Assembly: GCF_014205225.1 (NCBI RefSeq)
Contig: NZ_JACHNB010000001.1
Span: 2,957,501-3,021,500 of the forward strand
DNA from: Actinoplanes octamycinicus
GTDB lineage: Bacteria; Actinomycetota; Actinomycetes; Mycobacteriales; Micromonosporaceae
Direction of reading: 5' to 3'
Length of the DNA stretch: 64,000 nucleotides
Positions 55,351 to 64,000 of the stretch are shown here, piece by piece. The notes under the pieces were generated by a model, which was not told the origin of the DNA, did not search any database, and worked only from the letters and a program-made list of their open reading frames with translations. The position numbers and the translations under genes are program-made. Numbering within the stretch: position 1 is the stretch's first letter; each line of letters opens with the position of its first letter.

Positions 55351-56219
55351 GACCGCACCAGCGCCATGTAGGCCTCCTCCAGCGACGCCTTGACCGGCGC
55401 GAGCTCGTGGATCACGAGCCGGTGCTCGGCGGCGGCGGCGCCGATCGCCTCGGCCCCGAGACCGGCCACCTCGAGCAGCCCGGCCGCGCCGGCGGTCACC
55501 GTCGCCCCGCGCGCCACGAGCACCTCGCGCAGCTCCGCGGCGTCCGGCGAGCGCACCAGGCAGCGGTCCTGTCCGAGCAACTCGTCCAGGCCGGTGTCGG
55601 CGAGCAGACGTCCGTTCCCGATCACCAGCAGGTGGTCGGCGGTCACCGCCATCTCGCTCATCAGGTGACTGGAGACCAGCACGGTGCGGCCCTCGGCCGC
55701 CAGCCGTCGGAGCAGCGTCCGGATCCACAGCACCCCGTCCGGGTCCAGCCCGTTGACCGGTTCGTCCAGGATGACCACCGCTGGATCGCCGAGCAGCGCG
55801 GCGGCGATCCCGAGCCGCTGGCCCATGCCGAGCGAGAAGCCACCGGCCCGCCGCCCGGCCACCGCGGTGAGCCCGGCCTGATCGAGCACCTCGTCGACCC
55901 GGTGCCGGCCGATCCCGTGTGTGCGGGCCAGCCCGAGCAGATGCTCCCGAGCCGACCGCCCCCGGTGCAGGGCCCGGCCCTCCAGCAGCGCTCCGGCCAC
56001 CGTGAGCGGCGCCCGATGCCGCCGGTAGGCAGTCCCGCCGACGGTGGCCCGCCCCGAGGTGGGCCGATCCAGCCCGAGGATCATCCGCATCGTCGTCGAC
56101 TTCCCGGCCCCGTTCGGCCCGAGAAACCCGGTCACCCGCCCGGCCCGCACCACGAACGACAGCCCGTCGACAGCTGTCGTCGTCCCGAATCTCTTCACCA
56201 GCTCGTCAACCTCAATCAT
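55347..56219 (-). CDS. ABC transporter ATP-binding protein
   Basis: 290 residues. Walker A GPNGAGKST, Q-loop absent variant near ILGLDRPTSG, signature SLGMGQRLGIAAALLG, Walker B AVVILDEPVNGLDPDG and switch HLMSEM. It is first in the operon with permease, kinase and regulator. TAGCGT lies 7 nt before the ATG. Such four-gene units are usually self-regulated envelope-stress or antibiotic-resistance modules. Confidence 0.94.
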   Translation of the reverse strand: MIEVDELVKRFGTTTAVDGLSFVVRAGRVTGFLGPNGAGKSTTMRMILGLDRPTSGRATVGGTAYRRHRAPLTVAGALLEGRALHRGRSAREHLLGLARTHGIGRHRVDEVLDQAGLTAVAGRRAGGFSLGMGQRLGIAAALLGDPAVVILDEPVNGLDPDGVLWIRTLLRRLAAEGRTVLVSSHLMSEMAVTADHLLVIGNGRLLADTGLDELLGQDRCLVRSPDAAELREVLVARGATVTAGAAGLLEVAGLGAEAIGAAAAEHRLVIHELAPVKASLEEAYMALVRS

Positions 56220-56312
56220 GAGATCGACGCTAGGAACACTCCGGCCCGCGCGGACCCACCCACGGTCTACATCCGCCGCCGCGACATGCGACCCAGGTCG
56301 AGTCGCGCTCGC

Positions 56313-57044
56313 CTAAAGGCGACATGCGGGAAAGGCGCCGCTGATCACCGGCAGGTTCTTTTTCGCGTACGAGGTAAGCACCGGCCGGACACCCTTGAGT
56401 CCGAGCCGCCCGGCCGCCACGTCATGTGCGAAGTGGTGGAAGGCGTCCACCACCGGCAGGAAGCGCAGATCTTCCAGATCGTCGGTGGTCAGCGCGTCCC
56501 CGGACCGGGCAGCCTGCTCGAACACCCGGATCACGCCTCGCCAGGAGACCAGCCGCGCCTGAATGAGCTCCGGCCGCCGGTTGAGGCCGAGCACGGCGAT
56601 AGTCTCCGCGCCCCGGGGCGTCAGCTCGATGAACACGCCGGTCGACGCCAAGGTCATATGGTCGGCCGAGTCGTCTCCGGCCGGATCCAGCAGCAGCGGC
56701 GTCCCGGCCGGATCCAGGGGGAACGCTTCGCGTTTCGCTTGTTGATTGCAGTAGGCGCAGGCGAGCAGGTGGTTGTCCCAGTCGAAGGTCCGCAACGGGC
56801 TCTGTTTGATCGGCTCGTAGTGGTCGACGTCCGTGCCCCGGCTCTCGTGGCAGTACATGCAGAACGCGGGCCGGGCGCACATCGCGCACAGGTAGGTCTT
56901 CAAACTGCGGCGGGTCGTCCCGGCTGTCTTCCACGCGCTGCGGGCGTCGTCGTAAGGCGCGTTGCTGAGCCTGAGCGCGGCTGTCTTGGCGGCCAGCGTG
57001 GCGGACAGGTCAGCCGGGAGCGGCCGGCGAACGAACGGGATCAC
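56313..57044 (-). CDS. ptuB: HNH endonuclease, Septu PtuB-like
   Basis: 243 residues. The zinc-HNH core is CARPAFCMYCHESRG, VDHYEPIKQSPLRTFDWDNH and LLACAYCNQQAKREAF, a PtuB-type arrangement. Its ATG overlaps the stop of the ATPase gene (ATGA), so the two are made as a pair. In Septu, PtuB is the nuclease effector held by PtuA. No reverse transcriptase is nearby, so this is not a retron. Confidence 0.85.
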   Translation of the reverse strand: MIPFVRRPLPADLSATLAAKTAALRLSNAPYDDARSAWKTAGTTRRSLKTYLCAMCARPAFCMYCHESRGTDVDHYEPIKQSPLRTFDWDNHLLACAYCNQQAKREAFPLDPAGTPLLLDPAGDDSADHMTLASTGVFIELTPRGAETIAVLGLNRRPELIQARLVSWRGVIRVFEQAARSGDALTTDDLEDLRFLPVVDAFHHFAHDVAAGRLGLKGVRPVLTSYAKKNLPVISGAFPACRL

Positions 57045-58351
57045 GCGTCCTCGCCGAGGACGTCACGGGCCCGGCTGCTGGGGGAGGGCGACAACTCCTC
57101 GGTGAGGTCGGTGAGTCTTTCCAGGTCGCCGGGCTCGGCGGTGCCGCGGATGGCGAGGCGTTCGAGGCGGGTGAGTTCGGCACGGAGCTCGTCGACCCGT
57201 TGCGAGTAGGGCGACTCGAGGCCGAACAGTTCGGTGAGGACGGCGTCGTCGGCGCTGCCGTTCACGACTCGCCGGTAGAGGTCGTCGGGAACGACACGAG
57301 GTGCGAAGTCGTCGTTCGGCCCGGGGAGCTGGATCAGGCCGCCGGGGGAGGCGCTCTGGCAGACGTACGGACTGTGCGTGGTGACGATGAACTGGATGTT
57401 CGGGAAGTGCTCACGCAGCCACGGGCCGATCCGCTTCTGCCAGGAGACGTGCAGGTGCGCGTCGATCTCGTCGATCAGCACGACTCCGGAGCAGCGGATC
57501 CGTGGCTCGTCGGAGGCCAGCCAGGGGACGTTGCCCCGGAAGCATGCGTTGATCTGCCGGACGATGTCCGTCACCAGCGCCGCGATGCTCCGGTAACCGT
57601 CACTCATCTCCTCGATCAGCACCGGCCGTCCGGCGTCCCGGACGATCCAGAGGCCGTCCGGATCCACTCGGTCGACGATGTGCCCGTCGGGGAACAGCCC
57701 GTCATTGAGGAGCCTGAGGAAGCGGCGTTCGAGGTCGGCGTATTGCTGCTGTCCGGACTGTGCCCGGTAGTTGACCTGCTGCAGCCAATGCACGGTCTCG
57801 GCGAGCGAGGCCTCCTCGCGGAAGAGCGTGGCGAACCGGGCGATGGTCCAATCACCAGCCATCAGCCGAGCGACCTCACCGCTGGTGCCCGCCAGGCGCC
57901 GGAACGGCCCGTAACCGGCGGCGAACCACCTGGTGGGACGGGGGGACCAGAGGGATGCCGCGGCCAAGCTGACGTCCGCCGCGCCGGGCTGCGGCCGAGC
58001 CCGCACACCGTCAGCCTGTTGCCACCTCAGCGGAGCGCTGAAGGGCACAGTGAAGACCTTCTCGTCCTCCCCGGGCTGGATGTCGGCGTGAACAGCAGCT
58101 TCCGAGGCGTGGTGAGTCACCCAGTCCCGAATGCCCTCGGTCAGGTTGTTGGCCACTTCCGGACCGGCGAGCGCGGCCGCCGCAGCTTGAAGGACAGTCG
58201 TCTTGCCCGATCCGTTGCGGCCGGCGATGACGACGAATCCCGGATAGCGTTCGTCCGGATCTCCCCGGTGGGCGAGCTCGAAAGAAAGATCGACCTCGTG
58301 GGAGCCGTGGAATCCGCGCACGTTGCTGACGCGCAGACGGTGGAGATACAC
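57041..58351 (-). CDS. ptuA: AAA family ATPase, Septu PtuA-like
   Basis: 436 residues, SMC/OLD-like ABC ATPase. The N-terminus LHRLRVSNVRGFHG leads to VVIAGRNGSGKTTVLQ (Walker A). The rest contains ISDGYRS-like EEMSDGYRSIAALV (signature), VVLIDEIDAHLHVSWQKR (Walker B) and FIVTTHSPYVCQ (switch). This is the PtuA layout. GGGAGG precedes the GTG start. The C-terminal 60 residues are helical and charged. With ptuB it forms a Septu-like anti-phage module; assignment rests on architecture and pairing. Confidence 0.87.
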   Translation of the reverse strand: MYLHRLRVSNVRGFHGSHEVDLSFELAHRGDPDERYPGFVVIAGRNGSGKTTVLQAAAAALAGPEVANNLTEGIRDWVTHHASEAAVHADIQPGEDEKVFTVPFSAPLRWQQADGVRARPQPGAADVSLAAASLWSPRPTRWFAAGYGPFRRLAGTSGEVARLMAGDWTIARFATLFREEASLAETVHWLQQVNYRAQSGQQQYADLERRFLRLLNDGLFPDGHIVDRVDPDGLWIVRDAGRPVLIEEMSDGYRSIAALVTDIVRQINACFRGNVPWLASDEPRIRCSGVVLIDEIDAHLHVSWQKRIGPWLREHFPNIQFIVTTHSPYVCQSASPGGLIQLPGPNDDFAPRVVPDDLYRRVVNGSADDAVLTELFGLESPYSQRVDELRAELTRLERLAIRGTAEPGDLERLTDLTEELSPSPSSRARDVLGEDA

Positions 58352-58394
58352 CGATGTCCTCCCTGACCTACCCGGATCGTCGCCTCAGATCACC

Positions 58395-59378
58395 CTAGTC
58401 GCTTGCCACCGGCTTGGCGGGGGACGGGACGGCGGCGCGCATCCCGAGCAGGCCGGTCAGGGCCAGGGCGGCGCCGGTGGCGAGGGTGGCGGCGACGCAG
58501 GCGCGGGCCAGCCAGCCCGGGCCGGTGGCCGGGACGACGGCCGCCAGGAACGCGTCGGAGCTGCCGAAACCGGCGAAGGCGGCCAGCACGAAACCGGACA
58601 GCGCCAGGTAGAACGGTGGGTGCCGCCACGCCGCGCCGAGGGCCAGGGCGCCGGTCAGCAGGAGGACCCCGGACCAGCCGGCGCCGTCCAGGCCGCGCAT
58701 CACGGCGTACGCGAGAACCGACAGACCCGCGATCACCGCGAGCGGCGCGACCAACCGCGGGTGGAAGCGGACCAGGGCCGTCAAGGCCAGGCCCAGCAGG
58801 GCCGTGCCGACCCACCACGCCCAGGTCAACGGCGGCGGCTCGTAGTCCAGCGTGCCGCGGATCTCGAAGACCCGGGTCTGGTCACGCAGCGGCACCGCCC
58901 ACTCCCGCAGGCGATGGGTGTGATCGGGATCGGCCACCGCCTGCGGCGGGCGGGCCGTGCCGAGCCAGTGCGCGCGCTGGTCGTGCCAGCGGATCGTGGT
59001 GCCGCCGGAGAGCCGCTGCCAGGTCGGCGCGGCGGTCACGTCCGCGGTCGCCGGGACCGGGGTGTCGCCGGCCAGCGTCTGGTTGATCCAGGTCGCGGGG
59101 GAGGAGACGTTCTGGTGGACGCCGTCCGGGCGGACCTCCAGGTACGGCTCGCCGGAGTAACCGAGGATCTCGATCGGGCGGCCGGTGTCGTTGGTCAGCT
59201 CCAGCCGGGCGCCGCCCTCGACGGTGCGGACCGTGAGCCCGTCCATCGGGGCGCTGACGCCGGTGACGACCGTCCGGTACGACGTCACGTTCGCCCCCTC
59301 GCCGCCGTGCGCGAACGCGGGCGTGGCCGGCGCGACGATCGCACCGGCCACGGCCAAGCTCACCAGGAGCCGCCTCAC
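58395..59378 (-). CDS. Secreted/membrane protein of the copper-redox cluster
   Basis: 327 residues from GTG 59378, overlapping the DsbA-like stop (GTGA). Signal peptide RRLLVSLAVAGAIVAPATPAFA, then an extracellular beta domain (about 25-205; HGGEGANVTSYRTVVTG, WINQTLAGD) and five to six C-terminal membrane helices. No firm family name. The mature protein starts with AHGGEG, so an N-terminal His metal ligand is possible. Neighbours suggest a role in envelope copper or cytochrome assembly. Confidence 0.75.
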   Translation of the reverse strand: MRRLLVSLAVAGAIVAPATPAFAHGGEGANVTSYRTVVTGVSAPMDGLTVRTVEGGARLELTNDTGRPIEILGYSGEPYLEVRPDGVHQNVSSPATWINQTLAGDTPVPATADVTAAPTWQRLSGGTTIRWHDQRAHWLGTARPPQAVADPDHTHRLREWAVPLRDQTRVFEIRGTLDYEPPPLTWAWWVGTALLGLALTALVRFHPRLVAPLAVIAGLSVLAYAVMRGLDGAGWSGVLLLTGALALGAAWRHPPFYLALSGFVLAAFAGFGSSDAFLAAVVPATGPGWLARACVAATLATGAALALTGLLGMRAAVPSPAKPVASD

Positions 59379-60100
59379 CCGGCCGCCTTGTCGATGGCCT
59401 GCGTGATGTTCTCCAGGGACGGCGAGGTGATCTGCGTGCCGTTGACCACGACCGTCGGCGTGCCGGTGAAGTCGCGCTCGGAGAAGACCTCGGTCACGTG
59501 CGTCGCCCATGGCTCGTAGGTACCACTGTTGACCGCGTCGGCGAACTTGTCGCTCGTCACCCCGACGGATTTCGCCAGCTCGATGATCTTCGCGTTGGAG
59601 AGGCCGTCGCTGCCCTCCGCCGGCTGGTTGGCGTAGAGCACGTCGTGCAGCTCGGTGAACTTGCCCTCGTCGGCGGCGGCCGCGGCGGCGCCGGCCGACC
59701 GGGTCGAGTACTTCGTGCCGTTCGACGCGCGGTCCAGGATCGACACCACGTGGTACCGCAGGGTGATCTTGTTGGCGCTCGCCAGCTCGCGCAGCTTGGC
59801 GCCGCTGGCGGTCTCGAAGTTCTTGCAGTTCGGGCAGAGGAAGTCCTCGTACAGATCGACGGTGACCGGGCCGGTGCCGACCGCGAACGCGGTGCCGTCG
59901 TCGACCGCCGCGCTCGGCGTGACCAGCTTGCCCTTGTCCTGCCCGGCGAGCGCGGCGTACCCGATGAACCCGGCGATGACCAGCACCACAGCCACCGCCA
60001 CCGAGGTCCAGATGGTCACCTGCCGGCGCTTCTCGGCGGCCCGCTGCTGCACGACGATCCGGCGGGCCTTCTCCGCCCGGTCCCGGTTTCCCTTGCTCAC
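59375..60100 (-). CDS. DsbA family thioredoxin-fold protein
   Basis: 241 residues. GTG 60100 overlaps the MauE stop (GTGA), with GGGGGAG 5-6 nt upstream. One membrane helix (TIWTSVAVAVVLVIAGFIGY) anchors a DsbA/BdbD-like domain with the redox motif CPNC in YEDFLCPNCKNFE, and a TPTVVVNG cis-Pro segment near the end. It likely handles disulfides of exported proteins, with electrons exchanged through the MauE-like partner. Confidence 0.92.
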   Translation of the reverse strand: MSKGNRDRAEKARRIVVQQRAAEKRRQVTIWTSVAVAVVLVIAGFIGYAALAGQDKGKLVTPSAAVDDGTAFAVGTGPVTVDLYEDFLCPNCKNFETASGAKLRELASANKITLRYHVVSILDRASNGTKYSTRSAGAAAAAADEGKFTELHDVLYANQPAEGSDGLSNAKIIELAKSVGVTSDKFADAVNSGTYEPWATHVTEVFSERDFTGTPTVVVNGTQITSPSLENITQAIDKAAG

Positions 60101-60582
60101 GACGTCTCCCCCATCAGTGCGCCATCGATCGAGAACCGGGTCCGCGGCCGCCACAGCAGAATTCCGGCGAGCGCCAGGAAACCGAGATCACGCAGGATGT
60201 CCAGGCCGTACGCGGTGTCCTGCCCGGCGCCCAGCTCGCCGCCGGTGCTGAAGCAACCGCAGTCGATGCGCAGCCCCTGGGACCAGGCCCAGACGATCCC
60301 GCCGATGAAGACCACCAGGAGCACCGCGGAGATCGCCGCGGTGAGCCGGGTGGCCAGGCCGACCAGCAGCAGCAGGCCCAGTGCGATCTCCAGGAACGGC
60401 TGCACCGCGCCGACCACCTCGGCCGCGTCGTAGGACATCAACTGGTACGCGTTCACCGCGCGCGCCGACGCCGCCAGGTCACTGACCTTGGTGGCGCCCG
60501 CGACCAGCCAGACGGCGGCCAGCCCGAGCCGGGCCAGCGTGGAGATCCACGGCCAGACCGCAGGCCGCGTGATGGTTTCCAT
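60097..60582 (-). CDS. MauE/DoxX-like membrane redox protein
   Basis: 161 residues, four membrane helices. ARLGLAAVWLVAGATKVSDL and FLEIALGLLLLVGL are MauE/DoxX signatures, and DCGCFS carries a Cys pair typical of MauE proteins that work with DsbA-like partners. ATG 60582 has AGGG 7 nt upstream; GTG 60588 is an alternative. Confidence 0.88.
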   Translation of the reverse strand: METITRPAVWPWISTLARLGLAAVWLVAGATKVSDLAASARAVNAYQLMSYDAAEVVGAVQPFLEIALGLLLLVGLATRLTAAISAVLLVVFIGGIVWAWSQGLRIDCGCFSTGGELGAGQDTAYGLDILRDLGFLALAGILLWRPRTRFSIDGALMGETS

Positions 60583-60670
60583 GGTCACGCCCTGTTAGAC
60601 GGAGTTGATCGGGTTCCGGTTCCCGGCCATCTTGTCCTCGGTGTCACGTCACACCGCAGGGCCCAAGGTC

Positions 60671-61219
60671 CTAACTCGCCTGGGCCTTCGCCACCGCGGT
60701 GACCAGCTCGTCGCGGGCCCGGGCCACCCGGGACCGGATCGTCCCGACCGGCACCGACTCCACCTCGGCGGCCTCGGCGTAGGACAACCCGAGCACCTGG
60801 GTCAGCACGAACGCCGTCCGCCGCTCCTCGCTCAGCCGGCTCAGCAGATCGGCGCCGCTCAGCCGGTGCGCCGGGTCCGGCGCCGGGACCTCGGTGGCGG
60901 CCTGCGCGGCCAGCCGCACGTCCAGCCGGCGTCGCCGGACCACCGCCCGCAGGTGGTCCGCGCAGGTCCGCCGGGCGATGCCGAGCAGCCAGGTCCGCAC
61001 CGTCGACCGGCCCTCGAACGAGCCGAGCGCCCGGAACGCCCGCAGATAGGTCTCCTGGGTGAGATCGTCCGCGGCGCCCGGATCGACCAGCGCGGCGGTG
61101 AACCGCCACACCTCGGCCTGGGTGGCCCGCACGAACCCGGCCTGCGCGACCGGGTCGCCGTCGCGGGCGGCGAGCGCCAGCGCGGTGGTCTCGTCGGTCT
61201 CCTGCTCACCAGCCGTCAC
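60671..61219 (-). CDS. sigC: ECF sigma factor, SigC-like
   Basis: 182 residues. Region 2: QAEVWRFTAALVDPGAADDL, TQETYLRAFRALGSF; region 4: RTAFVLTQVLGLSYAEAAEV, VPVGTIRSRVARARDEL. GTG 61219 has TACGAT 7 nt upstream (leaderless); ATG 61228 would add three residues. No anti-sigma gene is seen. It is divergent from copCD; in mycobacteria SigC is tied to copper nutrition and respiration, in line with this neighbourhood. Confidence 0.88.
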   Translation of the reverse strand: MTAGEQETDETTALALAARDGDPVAQAGFVRATQAEVWRFTAALVDPGAADDLTQETYLRAFRALGSFEGRSTVRTWLLGIARRTCADHLRAVVRRRRLDVRLAAQAATEVPAPDPAHRLSGADLLSRLSEERRTAFVLTQVLGLSYAEAAEVESVPVGTIRSRVARARDELVTAVAKAQAS

Positions 61220-61313
61220 GAGCGGCATCGTACGCGAACCGGCGCGGCCGGGAACCAGCCGAAGGCCACCGGCGACCACCCGCGTGTGGTCGAACGCAAC
61301 GTGATCAGAGAGC

Positions 61314-62975
61314 ATGGCCGTCATGACCGTTGACCGACGCCGGGGCGCGACAGTTCTGCTCGGGCTGCTGATCGGCATGATCGGGGTGCTGCTCTCGGCC
61401 GGCCCGGCCAGCGCCCACGCCGTGCTGGCGAGCAGTGACCCGAGCAACGGCACGATCGTGCCGGACGCCCCCAACAAGGTGACCCTGACCTTCAGCGAGT
61501 CGGTCCAGCTGATCGACGACAAGATCAGGGTGCTCGCCCCGGACGGCTCGCGCGCCGACCAGGGCGATCCGACGGTGGACGGCGGGCGGGTGACGGTCCC
61601 GCTGCGGTCCGGCGGCGCCCGCGGGACGTACCTGGTCACCTTCCGGGTGATCTCGGCGGACAGCCACCCGGTGAGCGGCACGATCTCGTACTCGGTGGGC
61701 GCCGCCTCGACGCCGCCCTCGGCGGACGAGACCGAGGACGTCAAGGTCGACCCGGTGGTCCGGGCGCTCATCCCGGTGGGCAAATACCTGGGGTACGCCG
61801 GCCTGGTGCTCCTGGTCGGCCCGGTGCTCGTGCTGGCGCTGCTCTGGCCGCAGCGGCTGTCCCGGCAGGGGCCCGGCCGGGTGGTCTGGACCGGCATCGG
61901 CCTGGTCGCCGGCAGCACCCTGCTCGGGATCTGGCTGCAGGCGCCGTACACGCTCGGCACCGGCCTCTTCGACGTCCGGGTCGGTGACCTGCGGGACGTG
62001 CTGGGCAGCACGTTCGGCGCGGTGATGCTGGTCCGGCTGGCCGTGGTGATCGCCGCCGCGTTCCTGCTCCGGCCGCTGCTGGTCGGCACCGGCGGCGAGT
62101 CGAAACTCGACCTGGCACTGCTCGGCGTGCTCGGCGTGGCCGCGCTGGCCACCTGGCCGCTGACCGGCCACCCGACCGCCTCCCCGGTGCCCGGCGTCTC
62201 GGTGGTGCTGGATGCCCTGCACCTGGCCGCCATGTCGGTCTGGCTGGGCGGTCTGGTGATGCTCTTCGCGTTCCTGCTGCCCCGGGCCAACGGCCGCGAG
62301 CTGGGCGCGATCCTGCCGATCTGGTCGCGCTGGGCGGCCACCGCGGTCGGCGCGCTGATCTTCGCGGGCGTGGTCCAGGCGCTGATCGAGGTGTCGACCC
62401 TGGACGGCTTGTTCAACAGCACCTACGGCCGGCTGATCCTGGTCAAGGTGGCGCTGGCGGCGATCGTGATCGGGGTCGCGGCGTACTCCCGGAAACTGGT
62501 CAAGGACCGGGCCGCCGAGGAGTCGCCGCGCGGGCTGCGCCGGGTGGTGCTGGCCGAGCTGGCGATCACCGCGGTGGTGCTCGGGGTGACCGCGGCACTG
62601 GTGCAGATCGCCCCGCCGCGGACCGCCGAGGCCGCGGAGACCACCGAGACCTCCCAGACGGTCACCCGGACGCTGACCGACAAGACCATGTCGCTGCAGG
62701 TGGACATCTACCCGGCGACGGTCGGCAACAACTCGATGCACCTGTACGCGTACACCCCGGACAACAAGCCGCTGCCGGTGGTCGAGTGGAAGGCGACCGC
62801 GGCACTGCCCGACAAGGGCATCGAGCCGATCGAGATCCCGCTGCTGCGGATCACCGACTTCCACGCGATCGGCGACATCGCGCTGCCGCAGGCCGGGGAG
62901 TGGACGTTCAAGTTCACCGCGCGGACCACCGACATCGATCAGACGACGTTCACGATGACCGCCAAGATCTCCTGA
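61314..62975 (+). CDS. CopC-CopD fusion, copper resistance/uptake protein
   Basis: 553 residues. Signal peptide ending ASA, so the mature protein starts HAVLASSDPSNG, placing the CopC N-terminal His copper ligand; a second His in SADSHPVSGTISY completes the site. Eight helices of CopD follow (about 145-420; LDALHLAAMSVWLGGLVML). The last ~110 residues are another extracytoplasmic beta domain (VDIYPATVGNNSMHLYAY), seen in YcnJ-like proteins. It moves copper across or at the membrane. The ATG at 61323 is an alternative start. Confidence 0.93.
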   Translation: MAVMTVDRRRGATVLLGLLIGMIGVLLSAGPASAHAVLASSDPSNGTIVPDAPNKVTLTFSESVQLIDDKIRVLAPDGSRADQGDPTVDGGRVTVPLRSGGARGTYLVTFRVISADSHPVSGTISYSVGAASTPPSADETEDVKVDPVVRALIPVGKYLGYAGLVLLVGPVLVLALLWPQRLSRQGPGRVVWTGIGLVAGSTLLGIWLQAPYTLGTGLFDVRVGDLRDVLGSTFGAVMLVRLAVVIAAAFLLRPLLVGTGGESKLDLALLGVLGVAALATWPLTGHPTASPVPGVSVVLDALHLAAMSVWLGGLVMLFAFLLPRANGRELGAILPIWSRWAATAVGALIFAGVVQALIEVSTLDGLFNSTYGRLILVKVALAAIVIGVAAYSRKLVKDRAAEESPRGLRRVVLAELAITAVVLGVTAALVQIAPPRTAEAAETTETSQTVTRTLTDKTMSLQVDIYPATVGNNSMHLYAYTPDNKPLPVVEWKATAALPDKGIEPIEIPLLRITDFHAIGDIALPQAGEWTFKFTARTTDIDQTTFTMTAKIS

Positions 62976-62988
62976 CGCCGGAAAAGCG

Positions 62989-63017
62989 ATGGCCCGTTCC
63001 GTATCGGATCGGGCCAT
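62989..63017 (+). terminator. Terminator hairpin of copCD
   Basis: ATGGCCCGTTCCG pairs with CGGATCGGGCCAT with one mismatch and a 3-nt loop, 13 bp after the stop. Confidence 0.75.
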
Positions 63018-63114
63018 TGCCGTATCTGTCGAGGGCTGCCTGCTCGTTTGACCATTTTGGGGCTATTTGCCTCGGTATGGTGCGCGCAGTGGGCCCGAGA
63101 AGGGGGAATGAACG

Positions 63115-64000
63115 ATGCGGCTGTTCCGGCCGGTCCTCGGCATGCTGCTTTTGACGATCGGACTGCCCGCGCTGCTGGCCGGCGGGTGCCTGTGGGCCGC
63201 GCTCGGGCACCGCGACGCCGGCGGGGCGTTCAGCGCCGAGCTGCAGCGGCTCAGCGTGCCCGGGTACGCGATCGTCGTCCCCGACGTCGACCGCCTGCTG
63301 CGCGACGACGCGTCCTTCGCCCGGATCGGCGACACCGAGCTGCGGATCACCGCGCTCACCGACGAGGGCCCGGCCTTCGTCGGCCTGGCGCCGGCCGGCG
63401 CGGTCGACGGCTACCTGCGGGACGTGCCGCACACCCGGGTCCGCGGCGTCCAGGTCGGCACCGGCGAGCTTCCGATCACCGCGGCCCGGGTCGACGGTGA
63501 CCAGGGTCTTCCGTCCGCCCCCGGCCGCCAGGACTTCTGGACCCGGACCGGCGGCGGCGCGCTGCGCTGGACCCCGGGCGAGCTGACCGGCGGCTACAGC
63601 CTGGTGATCATGAACGCCGCCGGGGGCGACGGCCTGCGCCTCAACGGCACCGTCGAGGTCCGCCCCGGCTGGCTCGACCCGGCCGCCTGGGGCCTGCTCT
63701 CGCTCGGCGTCATCCTGGCCATGGCCGGCGTGATCGTGCTGGCCGCCCCGGCCCGCCGTCGCGAGATCGTCTACGTCGTCGAGCCGAGCCAGGTCCCCGA
63801 CCTGATGCGGGCCATCGGCGCCCCGATCCCGCGCCTCGGCCTGGAGGGTGGGCCGCGCGCACTCCCCGGTCTCGCCCCGGCGGGCCTCGACGAGGACGCC
63901 ATCCGGGCGCTGGGCCGCCGCGGCGGTGGGCTGTTCGGTTTCGGTCACGGCGGGGCGCACCGCCCGCGGACCCTGGCCGACGCGCAGCCGGCCCGCCCGC
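63115..64000 (+). CDS. Membrane protein of unknown function (3' end outside window)
   Basis: A frame of at least 295 residues, open to the last base, starting MRLFRPVLGMLLLTIGLPA with AAGGGGGAA upstream of ATG 63115. One N-terminal hydrophobic segment (about 8-30), an extracytoplasmic beta-rich domain (VPGYAIVVPDVDRLL, GYSLVIMNAAGGDGL) and a second helix at about 190-212 (LSLGVILAMAGVIVLA), followed by a cytosolic tail. No family recognised. Codon use matches neighbours. Confidence 0.75.
   Translation, partial: MRLFRPVLGMLLLTIGLPALLAGGCLWAALGHRDAGGAFSAELQRLSVPGYAIVVPDVDRLLRDDASFARIGDTELRITALTDEGPAFVGLAPAGAVDGYLRDVPHTRVRGVQVGTGELPITAARVDGDQGLPSAPGRQDFWTRTGGGALRWTPGELTGGYSLVIMNAAGGDGLRLNGTVEVRPGWLDPAAWGLLSLGVILAMAGVIVLAAPARRREIVYVVEPSQVPDLMRAIGAPIPRLGLEGGPRALPGLAPAGLDEDAIRALGRRGGGLFGFGHGGAHRPRTLADAQPARP

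Overview
This 64 kb window is very GC-rich actinobacterial chromosome. Codon use is strongly G/C in third positions, GTG starts are common, and genes often overlap as ATGA or GTGA. Mycothiol metabolism (mscR), a CysO/CysM cysteine pathway, an FxSxx-COOH peptide system and the general gene content point to Micromonosporaceae, most like Actinoplanes. The genus is an inference from content; no search was run.

Layout. 1-7 kb: the end of a TPR protein, a GGDEF-EAL protein, and an FxSxx-COOH peptide precursor with its HExxH partner. 7-15 kb: a candidate nucleic-acid-processing island. It holds an Fe-S PD-(D/E)XK nuclease coupled to a protein of unknown family, then on the other strand a GAF-PP2C phosphatase, a PrimPol-type primase, a Beta-family protein and an SF1 helicase. 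15-19 kb: gene-poor, with hairpins, a 56-bp tandem array, an SDR gene invaded by repeats and a 29-bp array. 19-24 kb: a 1485-residue helicase with a C-terminal nuclease, resembling the Hhe defence architecture. 24-34 kb: PAS-GGDEF-EAL protein, MarR regulator, mscR, a 418-bp palindrome, a glycosidase, a LigD-like protein with a damaged ligase site, a flavin monooxygenase and ctaD. 34-36.4 kb: an MFS gene and a 47-bp/171-bp repeat field.

36.4-47 kb is a housekeeping block (pncA, pncB, clpS, DUF2017, mec, cysO, cysM, an MBL phosphodiesterase, GT4, rph, rdgB, MFS, RpiR). It keeps much of the order I recall for Mycobacterium tuberculosis Rv1330c-Rv1341. A 25-codon ORF ending in two Cys codons sits between mec and cysO and may be a cysteine-sensing leader. 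47-52.4 kb: HAD, MOSC, a secreted expansin-like protein, a tRNA-Leu lying between 148-bp inverted repeats, bcp and a speD-like gene. 52.4-56.2 kb: an Asp23 protein and a four-gene overlapping operon (ABC ATPase, permease, histidine kinase, response regulator). 56.3-58.4 kb: a Septu-like ATPase/HNH pair (ptuA/ptuB). 58.4-64 kb: a sigC-like ECF sigma factor, MauE, DsbA-like and membrane protein operon beside a divergent copCD fusion, then a membrane protein cut by the window end.

Two features stand out overall. First, the window is full of GC-rich minisatellites (unit lengths 23, 24, 29, 45, 47, 53, 56 and 171 bp), some inside genes or over start and stop codons. Second, many genes carry a TAnnnT hexamer 6-10 nt before the start codon, the usual sign of leaderless transcripts. 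Candidate novelty lies in the 7-15 kb island, the FxSxx-COOH locus without a visible radical SAM enzyme, the 418-bp palindrome, and the mec-leader-cysO arrangement.
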